The notes: generated by a model not told the origin, from the letters alone. A DNA stretch of 61,942 nucleotides from Streptococcus mitis subsp. hohhotensis (GCF_020089495.2 NZ_JAIRCA020000013.1:1-61942); one strand, 5' to 3'. Counted from the stretch's first letter, positions 20,074-29,612 are shown. Numbers and translations are program-made.

Positions 20074-20792
20074 AGGTCACCTCCATTGAAAAATAGTCGA
20101 TTACCGTAAGCTTCTTTGAGATTGGCTTCGGTAAAGGTTTCTTTGGTTGGACCAAAGGCAATCACTTCTCGATTGACAAGCAAGACTTGATCGAAGTAGT
20201 GGGGAACCTTGCTGAGGTCGTGGTGGACGATGAGAACCGTCTTCCCAGCTTTTTTCAGATCTCTCAGCGTATTCATGATGATTTCCTCACTGACAGAGTC
20301 AATCCCAACAAAGGGTTCATCCAAGAGGATATAGTCGGCTTCCTGTACCAAACATCTGGCAATCAAGACCCGCTGGAATTGACCTCCAGACAGTTGACTG
20401 ATTTGCCGTTCAGCATAGTCAGCTAGACCGACGATTTCAAGGGCTTCTTGCACTTTCTTCCAATGTTTAGCCTTTAAACTTCGAAAGAGAGGGATAGAGG
20501 GAAAGAGTCCTAACGAGACACATTCCTTGACCTTGATGGGAAAGTTGTAGTCGATATTGATTTTTTGTTCGACATAGGCGATTCGGTGTAAGGATTTTTT
20601 AACTTCCTTGTCATCGAGAAATGCCTGACCTTGATGTGGGATAATTCCCAGCATCCCTTTTACTAGTGTTGATTTCCCAGCGCCGTTTGGGCCAATGATA
20701 CCGGTAATTGTTGGTCCGTGGAGCACTAGTGAAATATCCTTAAGTGCCAACGTTTCTTTGTAGGAGACACTGAGGTTTTCGATACGTATCAT
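20070..20792 (-). CDS. psaB: Manganese ABC transporter ATP-binding protein PsaB
   Basis: ATPase of the Mn2+ importer. It is 240 aa from the ATG at 20792, which gives [19 protein letters not shown] and has GGAGGAATAC upstream; the frame is open 11 codons further, but that part lies in the leader. Walker A is GPNGAGKST, the signature LSGGQFQR, Walker [13 protein letters not shown] and the H-loop VHHDLSKV. First gene of psaBCA, transcribed divergently from pepO across a region containing the PsaR operator. Confidence 0.96.
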   Translation of the reverse strand: MIRIENLSVSYKETLALKDISLVLHGPTITGIIGPNGAGKSTLVKGMLGIIPHQGQAFLDDKEVKKSLHRIAYVEQKINIDYNFPIKVKECVSLGLFPSIPLFRSLKAKHWKKVQEALEIVGLADYAERQISQLSGGQFQRVLIARCLVQEADYILLDEPFVGIDSVSEEIIMNTLRDLKKAGKTVLIVHHDLSKVPHYFDQVLLVNREVIAFGPTKETFTEANLKEAYGNRLFFNGGDL

Positions 20793-20816
20793 AAACTTGT
20801 ATTCCTCCTGCCTCTT

Positions 20817-20855
20817 AATATACATTAAAAAAAAAATTAAGTCAAGTTAATTTTT
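20817..20855 (-). promoter_or_regulatory. psaBCA promoter with PsaR operator
   Basis: On -, TTGACT (20840-20845), a 17-base spacer dominated by a ten-T run, and TATATT (20817-20822). The -35 sits in the palindrome-like AATTAAGTCAAGTTAATT (about 20835-20852), which matches the published pneumococcal PsaR site as I recall it. PsaR bound with Mn2+ would block the promoter; Zn2+ relieves repression in pneumococcus. Confidence 0.88.
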
Positions 20856-20969
20856 AAAAAAATTAAAATAATAACTGAAAAATGATGGAAAGAGAAAGTT
20901 CATTTTTAATTGCATTCCCAGTTAATTTTTGTTAAGCTAAAAACAAGTACAAATGAAAGCGAGAACAAG

Positions 20970-22862
20970 ATGACACGTTATCAAGATGATTTTTATGATG
21001 CAATCAATGGAGAATGGCAGAAAACAGCAGAAATCCCAGCAGATAAGTCTCAAACGGGAGGTTTTGTTGATTTAGACCAGGAAATTGAAGACCTGATGTT
21101 GGCGACAACAGACAAGTGGTTGGCAGGTGAAGATGTGCCTGAGGATGCTATCTTGGCGAACTTTGTCAAATACCACCGCCTAGTTCGTGATTTTGACAAG
21201 AGAGAAGCTGACGGTATCACACCTGTCTTACCACTTCTTAAAGAATTCCAAGAATTGGAGACTTTTGCGGATTTTACAGCTAAACTAGCAGAGTTTGAGC
21301 TTGCAGGAAAACCAAACTTCCTTCCTTTTGGTGTATCGCCAGACTTTATGGATGCCAGAATCAACGTTTTATGGGCTAGCGCTCCAAGCACGATTCTGCC
21401 AGATACGACCTACTATGCAGAAGACCATCCTCAGCGCGAAGAGCTCTTGACTCTTTGGAAAGAAAGCAGCGCAAATCTCCTCAAGAAATATGATTTCTCT
21501 GATGAAGAAATTGAAGATTTGCTAGAAAAAAGACTTGAATTGGACCGTCGAGTTGCGGCAGTGGTGCTTTCTAATGAAGAAAGTTCAGAATATGCCAAGC
21601 TCTACCATCCATATGCTTACGAAGACTTCAAGGAATTCGCACCTGCTCTACCTTTGGATGACTTCTTCCAAGCGGTTCTTGGACAAGTGCCAGACAAGGT
21701 TATTGTAGACGAGGAACGCTTCTGGCAAGCAGCAGATCAATTCTATAGTGAAGAGGCATGGCCTCTCCTCAAGGCAACCTTAATTTTAAGTGTTGTGAAT
21801 CTCTCAACCAGCTATTTAACAGAAGAAATCCGTGTCTTGTCAGGTGCCTATAGCCGTGCGCTTTCAGGAGTTCCAGAAGCCAAAGACAAGGTCAAGGCAG
21901 CCTACCAGCTAGCACAAGGTCCTTTCAAACAAGCCTTGGGTCTCTGGTATGCCCATGAAAAATTCTCTCCAGAAGCTAAGGCGGACGTGGAGAAAAAAGT
22001 GGCAACCATGATTGATGTCTATAAGGAACGCTTGGCTAAGAATGACTGGCTGACTCCTGAAACTCGTGACAAGGCCATCGTCAAACTCAATGTCATCAAG
22101 CCTTATATTGGTTATCCAGAAGAATTGCCAGCATGCTATAAGGACAAAGTAGTGGATGAAAATGCTAGTCTTTTTGAAAATGCTCTAGCCTTTGCGCGTG
22201 TGGAAATCAAGCACAGTTGGAGCAAGTGGAACCAGCCTGTAGACTACAAGGAATGGGGCATGCCTGCTCATATGGTCAACGCCTACTACAATCCACAGAA
22301 GAACCTGATTGTCTTCCCAGCAGCTATTTTACAAGCGCCTTTCTATGACTTGCACCAGTCATCTTCTGCTAACTACGGTGGTATTGGGGCGGTTATTGCC
22401 CATGAAATTTCTCACGCCTTTGATACCAACGGAGCTTCCTTTGATGAAAATGGTAGTCTAAAAGATTGGTGGACAGAGAGCGACTATGCCGCCTTCAAAG
22501 AGAAAACACAAAAAGTTATTGACCAGTTTGATGGACAGGATTCTTATGGTGCAACCATCAACGGTAAATTGACTGTGTCAGAAAACGTAGCTGACTTGGG
22601 AGGGATCGCTGCAGCGCTTGAAGCAGCTAAGAGAGAACCAGACTTCTCAGCAGAAGAATTCTTCTACAACTTCGGTCGTATCTGGCGCATGAAAGGTCGA
22701 CCAGAATTTATGAAACTTTTGGCTAGCGTCGATGTGCACGCACCGGCCAAACTCCGTGTCAATGTACAAGTACCAAACTTCGATGATTTCTTTACAACCT
22801 ATGATGTCAAAGAAGGAGACGGTATGTGGCGTTCACCAGAAGAGCGCGTGATTATTTGGTAA
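20970..22862 (+). CDS. pepO: Endopeptidase O (M13 metallopeptidase)
   Basis: Neprilysin-family zinc endopeptidase of 630 aa that cuts small and medium peptides; the pneumococcal and streptococcal proteins also bind host plasminogen and fibronectin. The zinc motif is VIAHEISHAFDTNG (about residues 475-488), with the third ligand Glu in ENVADLGG (about 535). NAYYNPQKNLIVFPA is the substrate-binding stretch. The frame is open 60 bases further upstream, but ATG 20970 gives the family N-terminus MTRYQDDFYDAINGEW. No signal peptide is seen. It is divergent from psaB, and in pneumococcus PsaR affects this locus. Confidence 0.95.
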   Translation: MTRYQDDFYDAINGEWQKTAEIPADKSQTGGFVDLDQEIEDLMLATTDKWLAGEDVPEDAILANFVKYHRLVRDFDKREADGITPVLPLLKEFQELETFADFTAKLAEFELAGKPNFLPFGVSPDFMDARINVLWASAPSTILPDTTYYAEDHPQREELLTLWKESSANLLKKYDFSDEEIEDLLEKRLELDRRVAAVVLSNEESSEYAKLYHPYAYEDFKEFAPALPLDDFFQAVLGQVPDKVIVDEERFWQAADQFYSEEAWPLLKATLILSVVNLSTSYLTEEIRVLSGAYSRALSGVPEAKDKVKAAYQLAQGPFKQALGLWYAHEKFSPEAKADVEKKVATMIDVYKERLAKNDWLTPETRDKAIVKLNVIKPYIGYPEELPACYKDKVVDENASLFENALAFARVEIKHSWSKWNQPVDYKEWGMPAHMVNAYYNPQKNLIVFPAAILQAPFYDLHQSSSANYGGIGAVIAHEISHAFDTNGASFDENGSLKDWWTESDYAAFKEKTQKVIDQFDGQDSYGATINGKLTVSENVADLGGIAAALEAAKREPDFSAEEFFYNFGRIWRMKGRPEFMKLLASVDVHAPAKLRVNVQVPNFDDFFTTYDVKEGDGMWRSPEERVIIW

Positions 22863-22884
22863 GGCAAAAAATTTAGTCATCAGA

Positions 22885-22930
22885 AAAAAGGCACCCAATC
22901 AGGTGTGAAAACCTTGACTGGATGCCTTTT
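22885..22930 (+). terminator. pepO terminator
   Basis: AAAAAGGCA pairs with TGCCTTTT (to 22930), with inner CCAATCAGG/CCTTGACTGG pairing; T residues follow. Confidence 0.75.
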
Positions 22931-22990
22931 GTAATAGAAAGATTTGCTGGATAGTTTACTTAAATTGTGCTATTGATTGTCATCATTTTG

Positions 22991-23620
22991 CTAGAAAAAA
23001 GGATTAAAAGTTTTTTCGTGAGCGATGGTTGTAGCTGGACCATGTCCTGGATAGACATCGTAGTTTGGTAGAGTGAAGAGTTGGGTCTGAATACTATGAA
23101 GGAGTTGCTCCATGCTACCAGTCGGAAGGTCGGTCCGTCCGATGGTTTCACGGAACAGAGCATCACCTGTCAAGACTAGGTGAGCATTAGGAAAGACGAT
23201 AGAAACACCGCCGATAGAGTGACCTGGTGTTGGCAAGACAGTGAAACGAAATTCCTCTAGTTGGTATTCTTCGTGAAAGATAAAAGTGTGTTCAGCCGGT
23301 TCTGCGACCACATCTACCATATCATCGTGACGAGGAAGCCCAGAGAGATTATCGACGGGAGTATAGAGCCAGCTGGCTTCGCTCTCTGCGATATAGACCG
23401 GAGGATTGCCAAAAGTCTCGCGAACCAAGTCCAGACTCATGATATGGTCATAATGGGCGTGGGTAAGGAGAATAGCGCAGATCGGTTTATTGATGTTCTC
23501 GATGGTCTGACGAATAGCTTCCCAATGGCTACCAGGATCGACAACGATGAGGTGCTTTTCGCCCTCTAGGAAATAGGTGTTTTCATAGGCAACAGGATTC
23601 ACGGTTTTATGGATTTTCAT
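22991..23620 (-). CDS. Metallo-beta-lactamase-fold hydrolase (glyoxalase II-like)
   Basis: Zinc hydrolase of 209 aa with the MBL motif LTHAHYDH (about residue 52), further ligands in PTPGHSIGG and TGDALF, and a final VYPGHGPAT histidine. This set matches short glyoxalase-II-like thioester hydrolases often annotated as hydroxyacylglutathione hydrolase. Streptococci of this group have limited glutathione chemistry, so the physiological thioester is uncertain. It is monocistronic, convergent with pepO, and precedes (in its direction) the small exported protein gene at 23744-24007 by about 120 bases of non-coding sequence. Confidence 0.88.
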   Translation of the reverse strand: MKIHKTVNPVAYENTYFLEGEKHLIVVDPGSHWEAIRQTIENINKPICAILLTHAHYDHIMSLDLVRETFGNPPVYIAESEASWLYTPVDNLSGLPRHDDMVDVVAEPAEHTFIFHEEYQLEEFRFTVLPTPGHSIGGVSIVFPNAHLVLTGDALFRETIGRTDLPTGSMEQLLHSIQTQLFTLPNYDVYPGHGPATTIAHEKTFNPFF

Positions 23621-23743
23621 ATTAGCTCCAATCTCAAAGAATGTAGTAAATTAAGTATAGCACAGTTAGGAAGAATAGGTAAGGATTTAGAATGAACTTA
23701 AAAACCAGCATGACTAGATGAAGACAGGCTGGTTATCAATTTA

Positions 23744-24007
23744 TCAATATTGGAGAGGTGTCAATTGCCCTTCATAGGTTGCATAAACTCCGTCATTAGC
23801 TTGTTTGATAGATGTGATGTTTAGAGTGCCACCGTAGTTGGCTTCTCGTTTATCGCTATATTCACTATAAGTTATCCTATTGGGCAGGTTTTGGTCGTTA
23901 GCATAGTATTGAACGACTGTTTTTTTATAGCTTTGCTGGCTGAATAGAAACAGGCAGCTAACTCCTAACACTAGGAGAGCAAAGATAGAAATAGCAGTTT
24001 TTTTCAT
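23744..24007 (-). CDS. Small exported protein of unknown function
   Basis: An 87 aa protein beginning with MKKTAISIFALLVLGVSCLFLF, a signal peptide or membrane anchor. A Cys at 18 is not in a good lipobox (GVSC). The exported part is small and polar and ends YEGQLTPLQY. AAGGAGAACACC precedes the ATG. I do not recognise the family firmly; the size and N-terminus recall YxeA-like (DUF1093) proteins, which is only a suggestion. A decayed relative with a matching C-terminal motif lies just upstream on the same strand. Confidence 0.6.
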   Translation of the reverse strand: MKKTAISIFALLVLGVSCLFLFSQQSYKKTVVQYYANDQNLPNRITYSEYSDKREANYGGTLNITSIKQANDGVYATYEGQLTPLQY

Positions 24008-24057
24008 AGGTGTTCTCCTTATAAACTAGAGGATAAAAGAAAGTATCTTGAGGATTT

Positions 24058-24180
24058 TTAATTCCAAAATCCAGTCAAGGTACCAGTGTATGTGACACGA
24101 GTTCCATCGTTTATCTTTTGTATCTTCAATGGAATTGGGGAAGTCAGACAGTCTTTCGGTTACAATATAGTTTCCGTTCT
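24058..24180 (-). pseudogene. Remnant of a paralogue of the small exported protein
   Basis: Translating - gives NGNYIVTERLSDFPNSI, then after a frame change LKIQKINDGTRVTYTGTLTG and a stop at 24058-24060. The second part parallels LNITSIKQANDGVYATYEGQ of the neighbouring gene. An AAGGAGAG site (24186-24193) and a TATAAT box (24229-24234) survive upstream, but the signal peptide region is missing. It therefore looks like an internally deleted and frameshifted duplicate. Confidence 0.55.
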
Positions 24181-24238
24181 TCTATCTCTCCTTCTATCAC
24201 CTAAGTTTAAAATCTAACTTCGTAATATATTATAGAAT

Positions 24239-24278
24239 AATAATTCAGAATTATCAAGCAATTCTGAATTATTTTTTT
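24239..24278 (+). terminator. Terminator-like hairpin upstream of relA
   Basis: AATAATTCAGAATT (24239-24252) pairs perfectly with 24260-24273 across a 7-base loop and is followed by T residues on +. No + gene lies directly upstream except pepO far away, so it may insulate relA. Confidence 0.6.
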
Positions 24279-24298
24279 CTTATTCTGTTCCAATCTAG

Positions 24299-24327
24299 TT
24301 TTCATATTCTTAAAAAAGTGATAAAAT
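24299..24327 (+). promoter_or_regulatory. relA promoter
   Basis: TTTTCA (24299-24304), 17-base spacer, TAAAAT (24322-24327) preceded by TGA, an extended -10. It lies 25 bases before the relA ATG. Confidence 0.6.
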
Positions 24328-24351
24328 GGTAGGAAGAATTGGAGAGTAGAG

Positions 24352-26574
24352 ATGCCAAAAGAAGTGAATTTAACAGGCGAAGAAGTTGTCGCTTTAACAA
24401 AAGAATATTTAACGGAAGAGGATGTCCATTTTGTCCATAAGGCCTTGGTCTATGCAGTGGATTGCCATAGTGGTCAATACCGCAAATCAGGCGAGCCTTA
24501 TATCATTCACCCTATCCAAGTGGCAGGGATTTTAGCCAAACTCAAGCTGGATGCTGTAACGGTAGCTTGTGGTTTCTTGCATGATGTGGTAGAAGATACA
24601 GATGCGACCTTGGACGATTTGGAAAGAGAGTTTGGTCCTGATGTGCGGGTAATCGTAGATGGAGTTACTAAGCTTGGTAAAGTTAAGTACAAGTCTCACG
24701 AAGAGCAGTTGGCAGAAAATCATCGCAAGATGCTTATGGCCATGTCTGAGGACATCCGTGTTATCTTGGTCAAACTGTCAGACCGCTTGCACAATATGCG
24801 GACCCTGAAACACCTTCGAAAAGACAAGCAGGAGCGTATTTCCAAAGAAACCATGGAAATCTATGCCCCGCTTGCCCATCGTTTGGGGATTTCCAGTGTC
24901 AAATGGGAATTGGAAGACCTGTCTTTCCGTTATCTCAATCCTACGGAGTTTTATAAGATTACCCATATGATGAAGGAAAAGCGCAGAGAGCGTGAAGCCT
25001 TGGTGGATGAGGTAGTTACAAAATTAGAGGAATATACGACGGATCATCACTTGAAAGGGAAGATTTACGGTCGTCCCAAGCATATTTACTCTATTTTCCG
25101 CAAAATGCAGGATAAGAGAAAACGGTTTGAGGAAATCTATGACCTGATTGCCATTCGTTGTATTTTAGATACCCAAAGTGATGTTTATGCCATGCTTGGT
25201 TATGTTCATGAACTTTGGAAACCCATGCCTGGTCGTTTCAAAGACTATATCGCCAATCGCAAGGCCAATGGTTATCAGTCTATCCATACGACTGTTTATG
25301 GGCCCAAAGGGCCGATCGAATTCCAGATTCGGACCAAGGCCATGCACGAGGTGGCTGAGTACGGGGTTGCGGCTCACTGGGCTTATAAGAAAGGCGTTAA
25401 GGGGCAGGTTAACAGCAAGGAATCAGCTATTGGGATGAACTGGATCAAGGAGATGATGGAGCTCCAAGACCAAGCTGATGATGCCAAGGAATTTGTCGAT
25501 TCAGTTAAGGAAAACTATCTGGCTGAGGAGATTTACGTCTTTACTCCAGATGGGGCTGTCCGCTCTCTTCCAAAAGATTCAGGACCGATTGACTTTGCCT
25601 ATGAAATTCATACTAAAGTTGGTGAAAAAGCGACTGGTGCCAAGGTCAATGGCCGTATGGTTCCACTGACAACTAAGCTCAAGACAGGAGATCAGGTTGA
25701 AATTGTTACCAACCCGAACTCCTTTGGGCCGAGCCGTGACTGGCTCAATATGGTCAAGACTAGCAAGGCGCGTAACAAGATTCGTCAGTTCTTTAAAAAT
25801 CAAGATAAGGAATTGTCTGTTAACAAGGGTCGTGAGATGTTGATGGCTCAGTTCCAAGAAAATGGCTATGTAGCAAATAAATTCATGGACAAGCGTCACA
25901 TGGACCAAGTTCTGCAAAAGACCAGCTACAAGACAGAAGAATCACTCTTTGCGGCCATTGGTTTTGGAGAAATCGGTGCTATTACTGTCTTTAACCGTCT
26001 GACTGAAAAGGAACGTCGTGAAGAAGAACGTGCCAAGGCCAAGGCTGAAGCAGAAGAACTTGTCAAAGGTGGAGAGGTCAAGGTTGAAAACAAAGAAACC
26101 CTCAAGGTTAAGCATGAGGGTGGTGTGGTCATTGAAGGAGCCTCGGGTCTCCTAGTGCGGATTGCCAAGTGTTGTAATCCTGTTCCTGGTGACGATATTG
26201 TTGGCTACATTACCAAGGGGCGTGGTGTGGCTATTCACCGTGTGGACTGTATGAACCTGCGTGCCCAAGAAAACTACGAGCAACGACTTCTTGATGTGGA
26301 GTGGGAAGATCAGTACTCTAGCTCAAATAAGGAGTATATGGCCCATATCGATATTTACGGCCTCAACCGTACAGGACTGTTGAATGATGTACTGCAAGTT
26401 CTTTCAAACACAACCAAGAATATTTCAACGGTCAATGCCCAACCAACCAAGGATATGAAGTTTGCCAATATTCATGTTTCCTTCGGTATTGCCAACCTCT
26501 CTACATTGACCACGGTCGTGGACAAGATTAAGAGTGTGCCAGAAGTTTACTCTGTCAAACGGACTAACGGCTAA
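24352..26574 (+). CDS. relA: Bifunctional (p)ppGpp synthase/hydrolase RelA (Rsh)
   Basis: Long RelA/SpoT homologue of 740 aa that makes and degrades (p)ppGpp, the stringent-response alarmone. The N-terminal HD hydrolase domain is intact ([15 protein letters not shown] at about 76-90, and [14 protein letters not shown]). It is followed by the synthetase domain (about 230-340, with YDLIAIR and [14 protein letters not shown]), the TGS domain (about 385-450), a Cys-containing zinc-finger-like stretch ([12 protein letters not shown]) and a C-terminal ACT domain. dtd follows 29 bases downstream, a common Firmicute pairing, so an operon is likely. Confidence 0.97.
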   Translation: MPKEVNLTGEEVVALTKEYLTEEDVHFVHKALVYAVDCHSGQYRKSGEPYIIHPIQVAGILAKLKLDAVTVACGFLHDVVEDTDATLDDLEREFGPDVRVIVDGVTKLGKVKYKSHEEQLAENHRKMLMAMSEDIRVILVKLSDRLHNMRTLKHLRKDKQERISKETMEIYAPLAHRLGISSVKWELEDLSFRYLNPTEFYKITHMMKEKRREREALVDEVVTKLEEYTTDHHLKGKIYGRPKHIYSIFRKMQDKRKRFEEIYDLIAIRCILDTQSDVYAMLGYVHELWKPMPGRFKDYIANRKANGYQSIHTTVYGPKGPIEFQIRTKAMHEVAEYGVAAHWAYKKGVKGQVNSKESAIGMNWIKEMMELQDQADDAKEFVDSVKENYLAEEIYVFTPDGAVRSLPKDSGPIDFAYEIHTKVGEKATGAKVNGRMVPLTTKLKTGDQVEIVTNPNSFGPSRDWLNMVKTSKARNKIRQFFKNQDKELSVNKGREMLMAQFQENGYVANKFMDKRHMDQVLQKTSYKTEESLFAAIGFGEIGAITVFNRLTEKERREEERAKAKAEAEELVKGGEVKVENKETLKVKHEGGVVIEGASGLLVRIAKCCNPVPGDDIVGYITKGRGVAIHRVDCMNLRAQENYEQRLLDVEWEDQYSSSNKEYMAHIDIYGLNRTGLLNDVLQVLSNTTKNISTVNAQPTKDMKFANIHVSFGIANLSTLTTVVDKIKSVPEVYSVKRTNG

Positions 26575-26603
26575 TTGACCTAGCTCTTACTAGAAAGGCT
26601 ATT

Positions 26604-27047
26604 ATGAAAATCATTATCCAACGGGTTACAAAAGCCCAAGTCAGTATTGAAGGTCAGGTTCAGGGAAAAATCAATCAGGGACTCTTATTGCTGGTTGGTG
26701 TTGGACCAGAGGACCAAGAGGAAGATTTGGACTATGCCGTGAGAAAGCTTGTCAATATGCGGATTTTTTCAGACGCAGAAGGCAAGATGAACCTGTCTGT
26801 CAAAGATATTGAAGGAGAAATCCTCTCTATTTCTCAGTTTACCCTCTTTGCGGATACTAAGAAAGGCAATCGTCCAGCTTTCACAGGTGCAGCCAAACCA
26901 GATATGGCATCAGACTTCTATGACGCTTTCAATCAAAAATTAGCGCAAGAAGTACCCGTTCAGACAGGTATCTTTGGAGCGGATATGCAGGTTGAGCTGG
27001 TCAATGACGGACCTGTTACCATTATCCTTGATACTAAAAATAGATAA
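26604..27047 (+). CDS. dtd: D-aminoacyl-tRNA deacylase
   Basis: Removes D-amino acids (and glycine from mischarged tRNA-Ala) from tRNA. The 147 aa protein begins [17 protein letters not shown] and has the two conserved motifs of the family: [11 protein letters not shown] (SQFTL, about residues 73-83) and the trans-domain Gly-Pro region [11 protein letters not shown]. Length is standard. It follows relA closely and ends at a strong terminator, so it is probably the second gene of a relA-dtd transcript. Confidence 0.95.
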   Translation: MKIIIQRVTKAQVSIEGQVQGKINQGLLLLVGVGPEDQEEDLDYAVRKLVNMRIFSDAEGKMNLSVKDIEGEILSISQFTLFADTKKGNRPAFTGAAKPDMASDFYDAFNQKLAQEVPVQTGIFGADMQVELVNDGPVTIILDTKNR

Positions 27048-27052
27048 GAAAG

Positions 27053-27077
27053 ACCAAGCCCAGCCGGCTTGGTTTTT
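27053..27077 (+). terminator. relA-dtd terminator
   Basis: CCAAGCC (27054-27060) pairs with GGCTTGG (27066-27072), followed by TTTTT. Confidence 0.88.
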
Positions 27078-27085
27078 CTCATCTA

Positions 27086-27499
27086 TTACAAAATACTCCA
27101 AAATGAAATCTGTTCTTGATAGGCTTGGGGAAAGTCTCTTTTCAGGCTTTGGCTTATGCGATAGGAAGGGATGAGATGTCCTAGGATGAGGAGAGTGCCC
27201 TGAAGGAAAAGTGGCATACCACTTAAATATATCAAGGAGAGAATGATCAGGCTATCCCATAGGAGGATTTGTAAGGCAAAACGCCAGAATCTTGGTCTAA
27301 TCTGGAAATAGAGTTGACTAAAGTGGTCACAAAGCTGGTTAGAAAGATAGGTCAATAGCACAGGATGAAAGAAAATGAGCCAACCGCTATAAATTAAAAT
27401 CCAATCCCAAGTAAGTCTCTCTTTAAATGTCAAAAATGCCAGCATAATTCCATCAATGACAAGGAGCTCAATGGTCTTGGTGTAGATGATTTTTTTCAT
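27086..27499 (-). CDS. Hypothetical four-helix membrane protein (paralogue 1)
   Basis: A 137 aa protein with about four hydrophobic segments (about 8-25, 32-52, 75-92, 95-112) and a conserved-looking C-terminus ending YQEQISFWSIL. It is 18 bases downstream of a paralogue of identical length, and the two share a charged mid-region (HFSQLYFQIRPRF here, HFSEIYPQINKKI there) and similar ends. I do not recognise the family. The tandem arrangement suggests a duplicated gene whose products may act together in the membrane. Confidence 0.6.
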   Translation of the reverse strand: MKKIIYTKTIELLVIDGIMLAFLTFKERLTWDWILIYSGWLIFFHPVLLTYLSNQLCDHFSQLYFQIRPRFWRFALQILLWDSLIILSLIYLSGMPLFLQGTLLILGHLIPSYRISQSLKRDFPQAYQEQISFWSIL

Positions 27500-27517
27500 G
27501 CTAAGACCTCCTTTTCC

Positions 27518-27931
27518 TTAGAGACATTCCCACAAAGAGATATGTTTGTTGTAAAAGTCAGGATAGTTTTCTCTTAGGTGGTCAGCTGTCATATAATAAA
27601 AAGTAGAATGACAGGAAGTAAAGACTGGAGTAAGAGAGTAAAAATGTTGAGGGCCAGTGATGGCTAAAAAGACAAATAATAGTAGGTCGGCGGAGAGAAT
27701 CTCTAAATAGTAAAGGCGAATTTTTTTGTTGATTTGAGGATAAATCTCAGAGAAATGTTTTTTGAGTCGATTGACCAAGCGAAATAGCAGTAGTCCTTGA
27801 GCAAGGATGAAAATGAAGCAAAAAATCAGGCCTCTCTCCAAAGAAAGTTCGTATCGGGGTCTGAAAGTTACCAACAGTAGCAAATCGCTGACTACGATGG
27901 CTGCAAAATGGATTCTAAAGAGTTTTTTCAT
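27518..27931 (-). CDS. Hypothetical four-helix membrane protein (paralogue 2)
   Basis: A 137 aa protein beginning MKKLFRIHFAAIVVSDLLLL, with about four hydrophobic segments and a central motif LKKHFSEIYPQINKK shared in outline with the gene immediately downstream. The end YNKHISLWECL parallels YQEQISFWSIL of the neighbour. A GGAGGTATTG site precedes the start on -. First gene of the two-gene unit. Function is unknown; no catalytic or nucleotide-binding motif is visible. Confidence 0.6.
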   Translation of the reverse strand: MKKLFRIHFAAIVVSDLLLLVTFRPRYELSLERGLIFCFIFILAQGLLLFRLVNRLKKHFSEIYPQINKKIRLYYLEILSADLLLFVFLAITGPQHFYSLTPVFTSCHSTFYYMTADHLRENYPDFYNKHISLWECL

Positions 27932-28050
27932 GACAATACCTCCCTCTTTTATCTAGCTTCATTCTACTCCAAAAGAATGGGAGTTACAAGTAAAATGGTA
28001 AAAAATTTTAGTAAGGAAATTCTGTTAGATTTCTTTATTTGATTTCCTTC

Positions 28051-28761
28051 TTATTGTTCCACCTCTTCATCGTTCCAGACAAATAAAGCTCCAATTGCAT
28101 TGAGGATATAAAAGATGTATTTTCCGATATTGGCAAAATTTCCTTGAATACCAGCCTTTGCCAGCTGAACGAAATTGTAAATCAACCAAAAGCCCCACTG
28201 AGTTGTTAGTTTCAATGCATTCAAAGCATTGGCAATGAGGGACAGTGCAAAGGCAATAGTTGTCACATAGGCAAGGAGATTCATCTTACCTCCATAGCCG
28301 ATATAGTTGGTCACAAAGGCAAAGAGGAAGGCGATGATGGAAATGATGATGGCCGCTAATTTTACCTGTTTTTGGCTCATTTGGTTAGGTCTGCCTTCCT
28401 GCGAAGCTTCCCATTTCTTAATAGCAAAGGTGTAAATGAGGAAGGTGACAGGATAGGTAATAATGGCCGCCTTATTTCCAAGGATATAATCAATGGTACC
28501 AGACAAAATGGTATTGACAATGCCAAAGTAATTTCCCCATTTGCTTAATTTTCCCGTAAAACGAGTGGACAACATGGAAATCCCAACGTTGGTTACGGAA
28601 ATCAATCCAAAGGGAACAAGAGCAGTCCAGGGTCCCCAGTCTACGAATTTATCGAGACGTGAGTTGAGGTAACCAGATGCAATCGCAATCCCAACGACCA
28701 AAGCAACCCCGAAGAGGTCAAACCATTTGGATGTCGCAAAAATTTTTAGTGATTTTTTCAT
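28051..28761 (-). CDS. pnuC: PnuC-family nicotinamide riboside transporter
   Basis: Probable facilitator for nicotinamide riboside (or a related vitamin), 236 aa. It has about seven hydrophobic segments and the PnuC signature WGNYFGIVNTILSG (about residues 76-89), plus a central ITYPVTFLIYTFAIKKW region. The C-terminal KYIFYILNAIGALFVWND is also family-like. Some PnuC relatives transport thiamine or riboflavin, so the substrate is inferred. It lies 119 bases downstream of psaR on the same strand, behind a terminator. I could not confirm an NAD-type riboswitch in that gap. Confidence 0.82.
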   Translation of the reverse strand: MKKSLKIFATSKWFDLFGVALVVGIAIASGYLNSRLDKFVDWGPWTALVPFGLISVTNVGISMLSTRFTGKLSKWGNYFGIVNTILSGTIDYILGNKAAIITYPVTFLIYTFAIKKWEASQEGRPNQMSQKQVKLAAIIISIIAFLFAFVTNYIGYGGKMNLLAYVTTIAFALSLIANALNALKLTTQWGFWLIYNFVQLAKAGIQGNFANIGKYIFYILNAIGALFVWNDEEVEQ

Positions 28762-28834
28762 ATGTTAAAATATATTTCTTTTTTTTACAAATATTCTACA
28801 ACTAAATGAAAGTAAAATCAAATGATAGAAATAA

Positions 28835-28861
28835 AACCCTGAAAATAAAACTTTCAGGGTT
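28835..28861 (-). terminator. psaR terminator
   Basis: AACCCTGAAA/TTTCAGGGTT (28835-28844 with 28852-28861), followed on - by TTTATTT. Confidence 0.8.
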
Positions 28862-28880
28862 GGTTGGGGTACTTGAGAAA

Positions 28881-29531
28881 TTAGTCGATTTTCTCGACGT
28901 AGAGTTGTTTGGCAATGTCCATACCTACTTGTAAATCCTCTTCGTTACTGAGGATAGTGAAAGTATTGCTGAAGCCATCAAACTGCTGGACTTGGAGCTG
29001 GTCACCGATATGAAGTGAGTGCTTATCCAGATAATGGAGAATGTCAAAACTATCGTGCACCCGAGTTAGGCGATAGGATCCAGCTTCCTTGATGTCAGCT
29101 AGTGGCAGGTTATTGATTTCAACTAGGAGTTCTCCCTTGGCAGGAATAGTTCCTCCGTGAGGGCAGGTCTTGGGGAATCCAAGTAATTTTTCTAGTCTCT
29201 CCACGAATAGCTCAGAGACAGTATGTTCCAATACCTCAGCTTCCTCGTGAATCTGGTCACTCGTATAGTCTAAATGATGAACTAGAAAAACTTCAATCAA
29301 GCGATGCTTACGATAGAGCTCAGAGACCAGTTTGAGGCCGAGGTCAGTCAGTAGATAGCCACATTCCTTGTCCTTGAGAATGAGATTTTCACTTTTCATC
29401 CGTTTAATCATTTCAGTTACGGCGGGGGGAGAGACTTGCATACGAGCCGCAATTTCCTTGTTGGTGATTTTATGCAGGTCTGTGCCAATTTCATAAATAC
29501 ATTTTAGATAATCTTCTTTATTCGGGGTCAT
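28881..29531 (-). CDS. psaR: Metal-dependent repressor PsaR (DtxR/MntR family)
   Basis: DtxR-family regulator of 216 aa: N-terminal winged helix (KEIAARMQVSPPAVTEMIKRMK, recognition helix about residues 25-45), a dimerisation and metal-binding region rich in His/Glu (HRLIEVFLVHHL, HEEAEVLEHTVSE), and a C-terminal SH3/FeoA-like domain (HIGDQLQVQQFDG). In pneumococcus this protein represses psaBCA with Mn2+ and is relieved by Zn2+. Its probable target operator is about 8 kb away at 20817-20855. The gene is divergent from the phosphoesterase gene at 29643 and ends at its own terminator. Confidence 0.93.
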   Translation of the reverse strand: MTPNKEDYLKCIYEIGTDLHKITNKEIAARMQVSPPAVTEMIKRMKSENLILKDKECGYLLTDLGLKLVSELYRKHRLIEVFLVHHLDYTSDQIHEEAEVLEHTVSELFVERLEKLLGFPKTCPHGGTIPAKGELLVEINNLPLADIKEAGSYRLTRVHDSFDILHYLDKHSLHIGDQLQVQQFDGFSNTFTILSNEEDLQVGMDIAKQLYVEKID

Positions 29532-29603
29532 TCGTTTCCTCTTGTCTAATATCTTTATCTAGTATATCAAAAAAAGCTAGATTTCTCTAGCTGTGACTTT
29601 TTA

Positions 29604-29612
29604 TGTTATACT
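29604..29612 (+). promoter_or_regulatory. Extended -10 promoter of the phosphoesterase gene
   Basis: TGTTATACT, with TATACT at 29607-29612. A nearby AGCTAGA/TCTAGCT hairpin (about 29576-29593) followed by T residues on - lies between the divergent genes and could stop antisense transcription toward psaR. Confidence 0.5.

Noticed and set aside
28762..28880. NAD+-sensing riboswitch before pnuC
   Set aside because: Such riboswitches occur upstream of pnuC in this order, but I could not find a convincing match; the only clear structure is the psaR terminator. A covariance-model search would decide.
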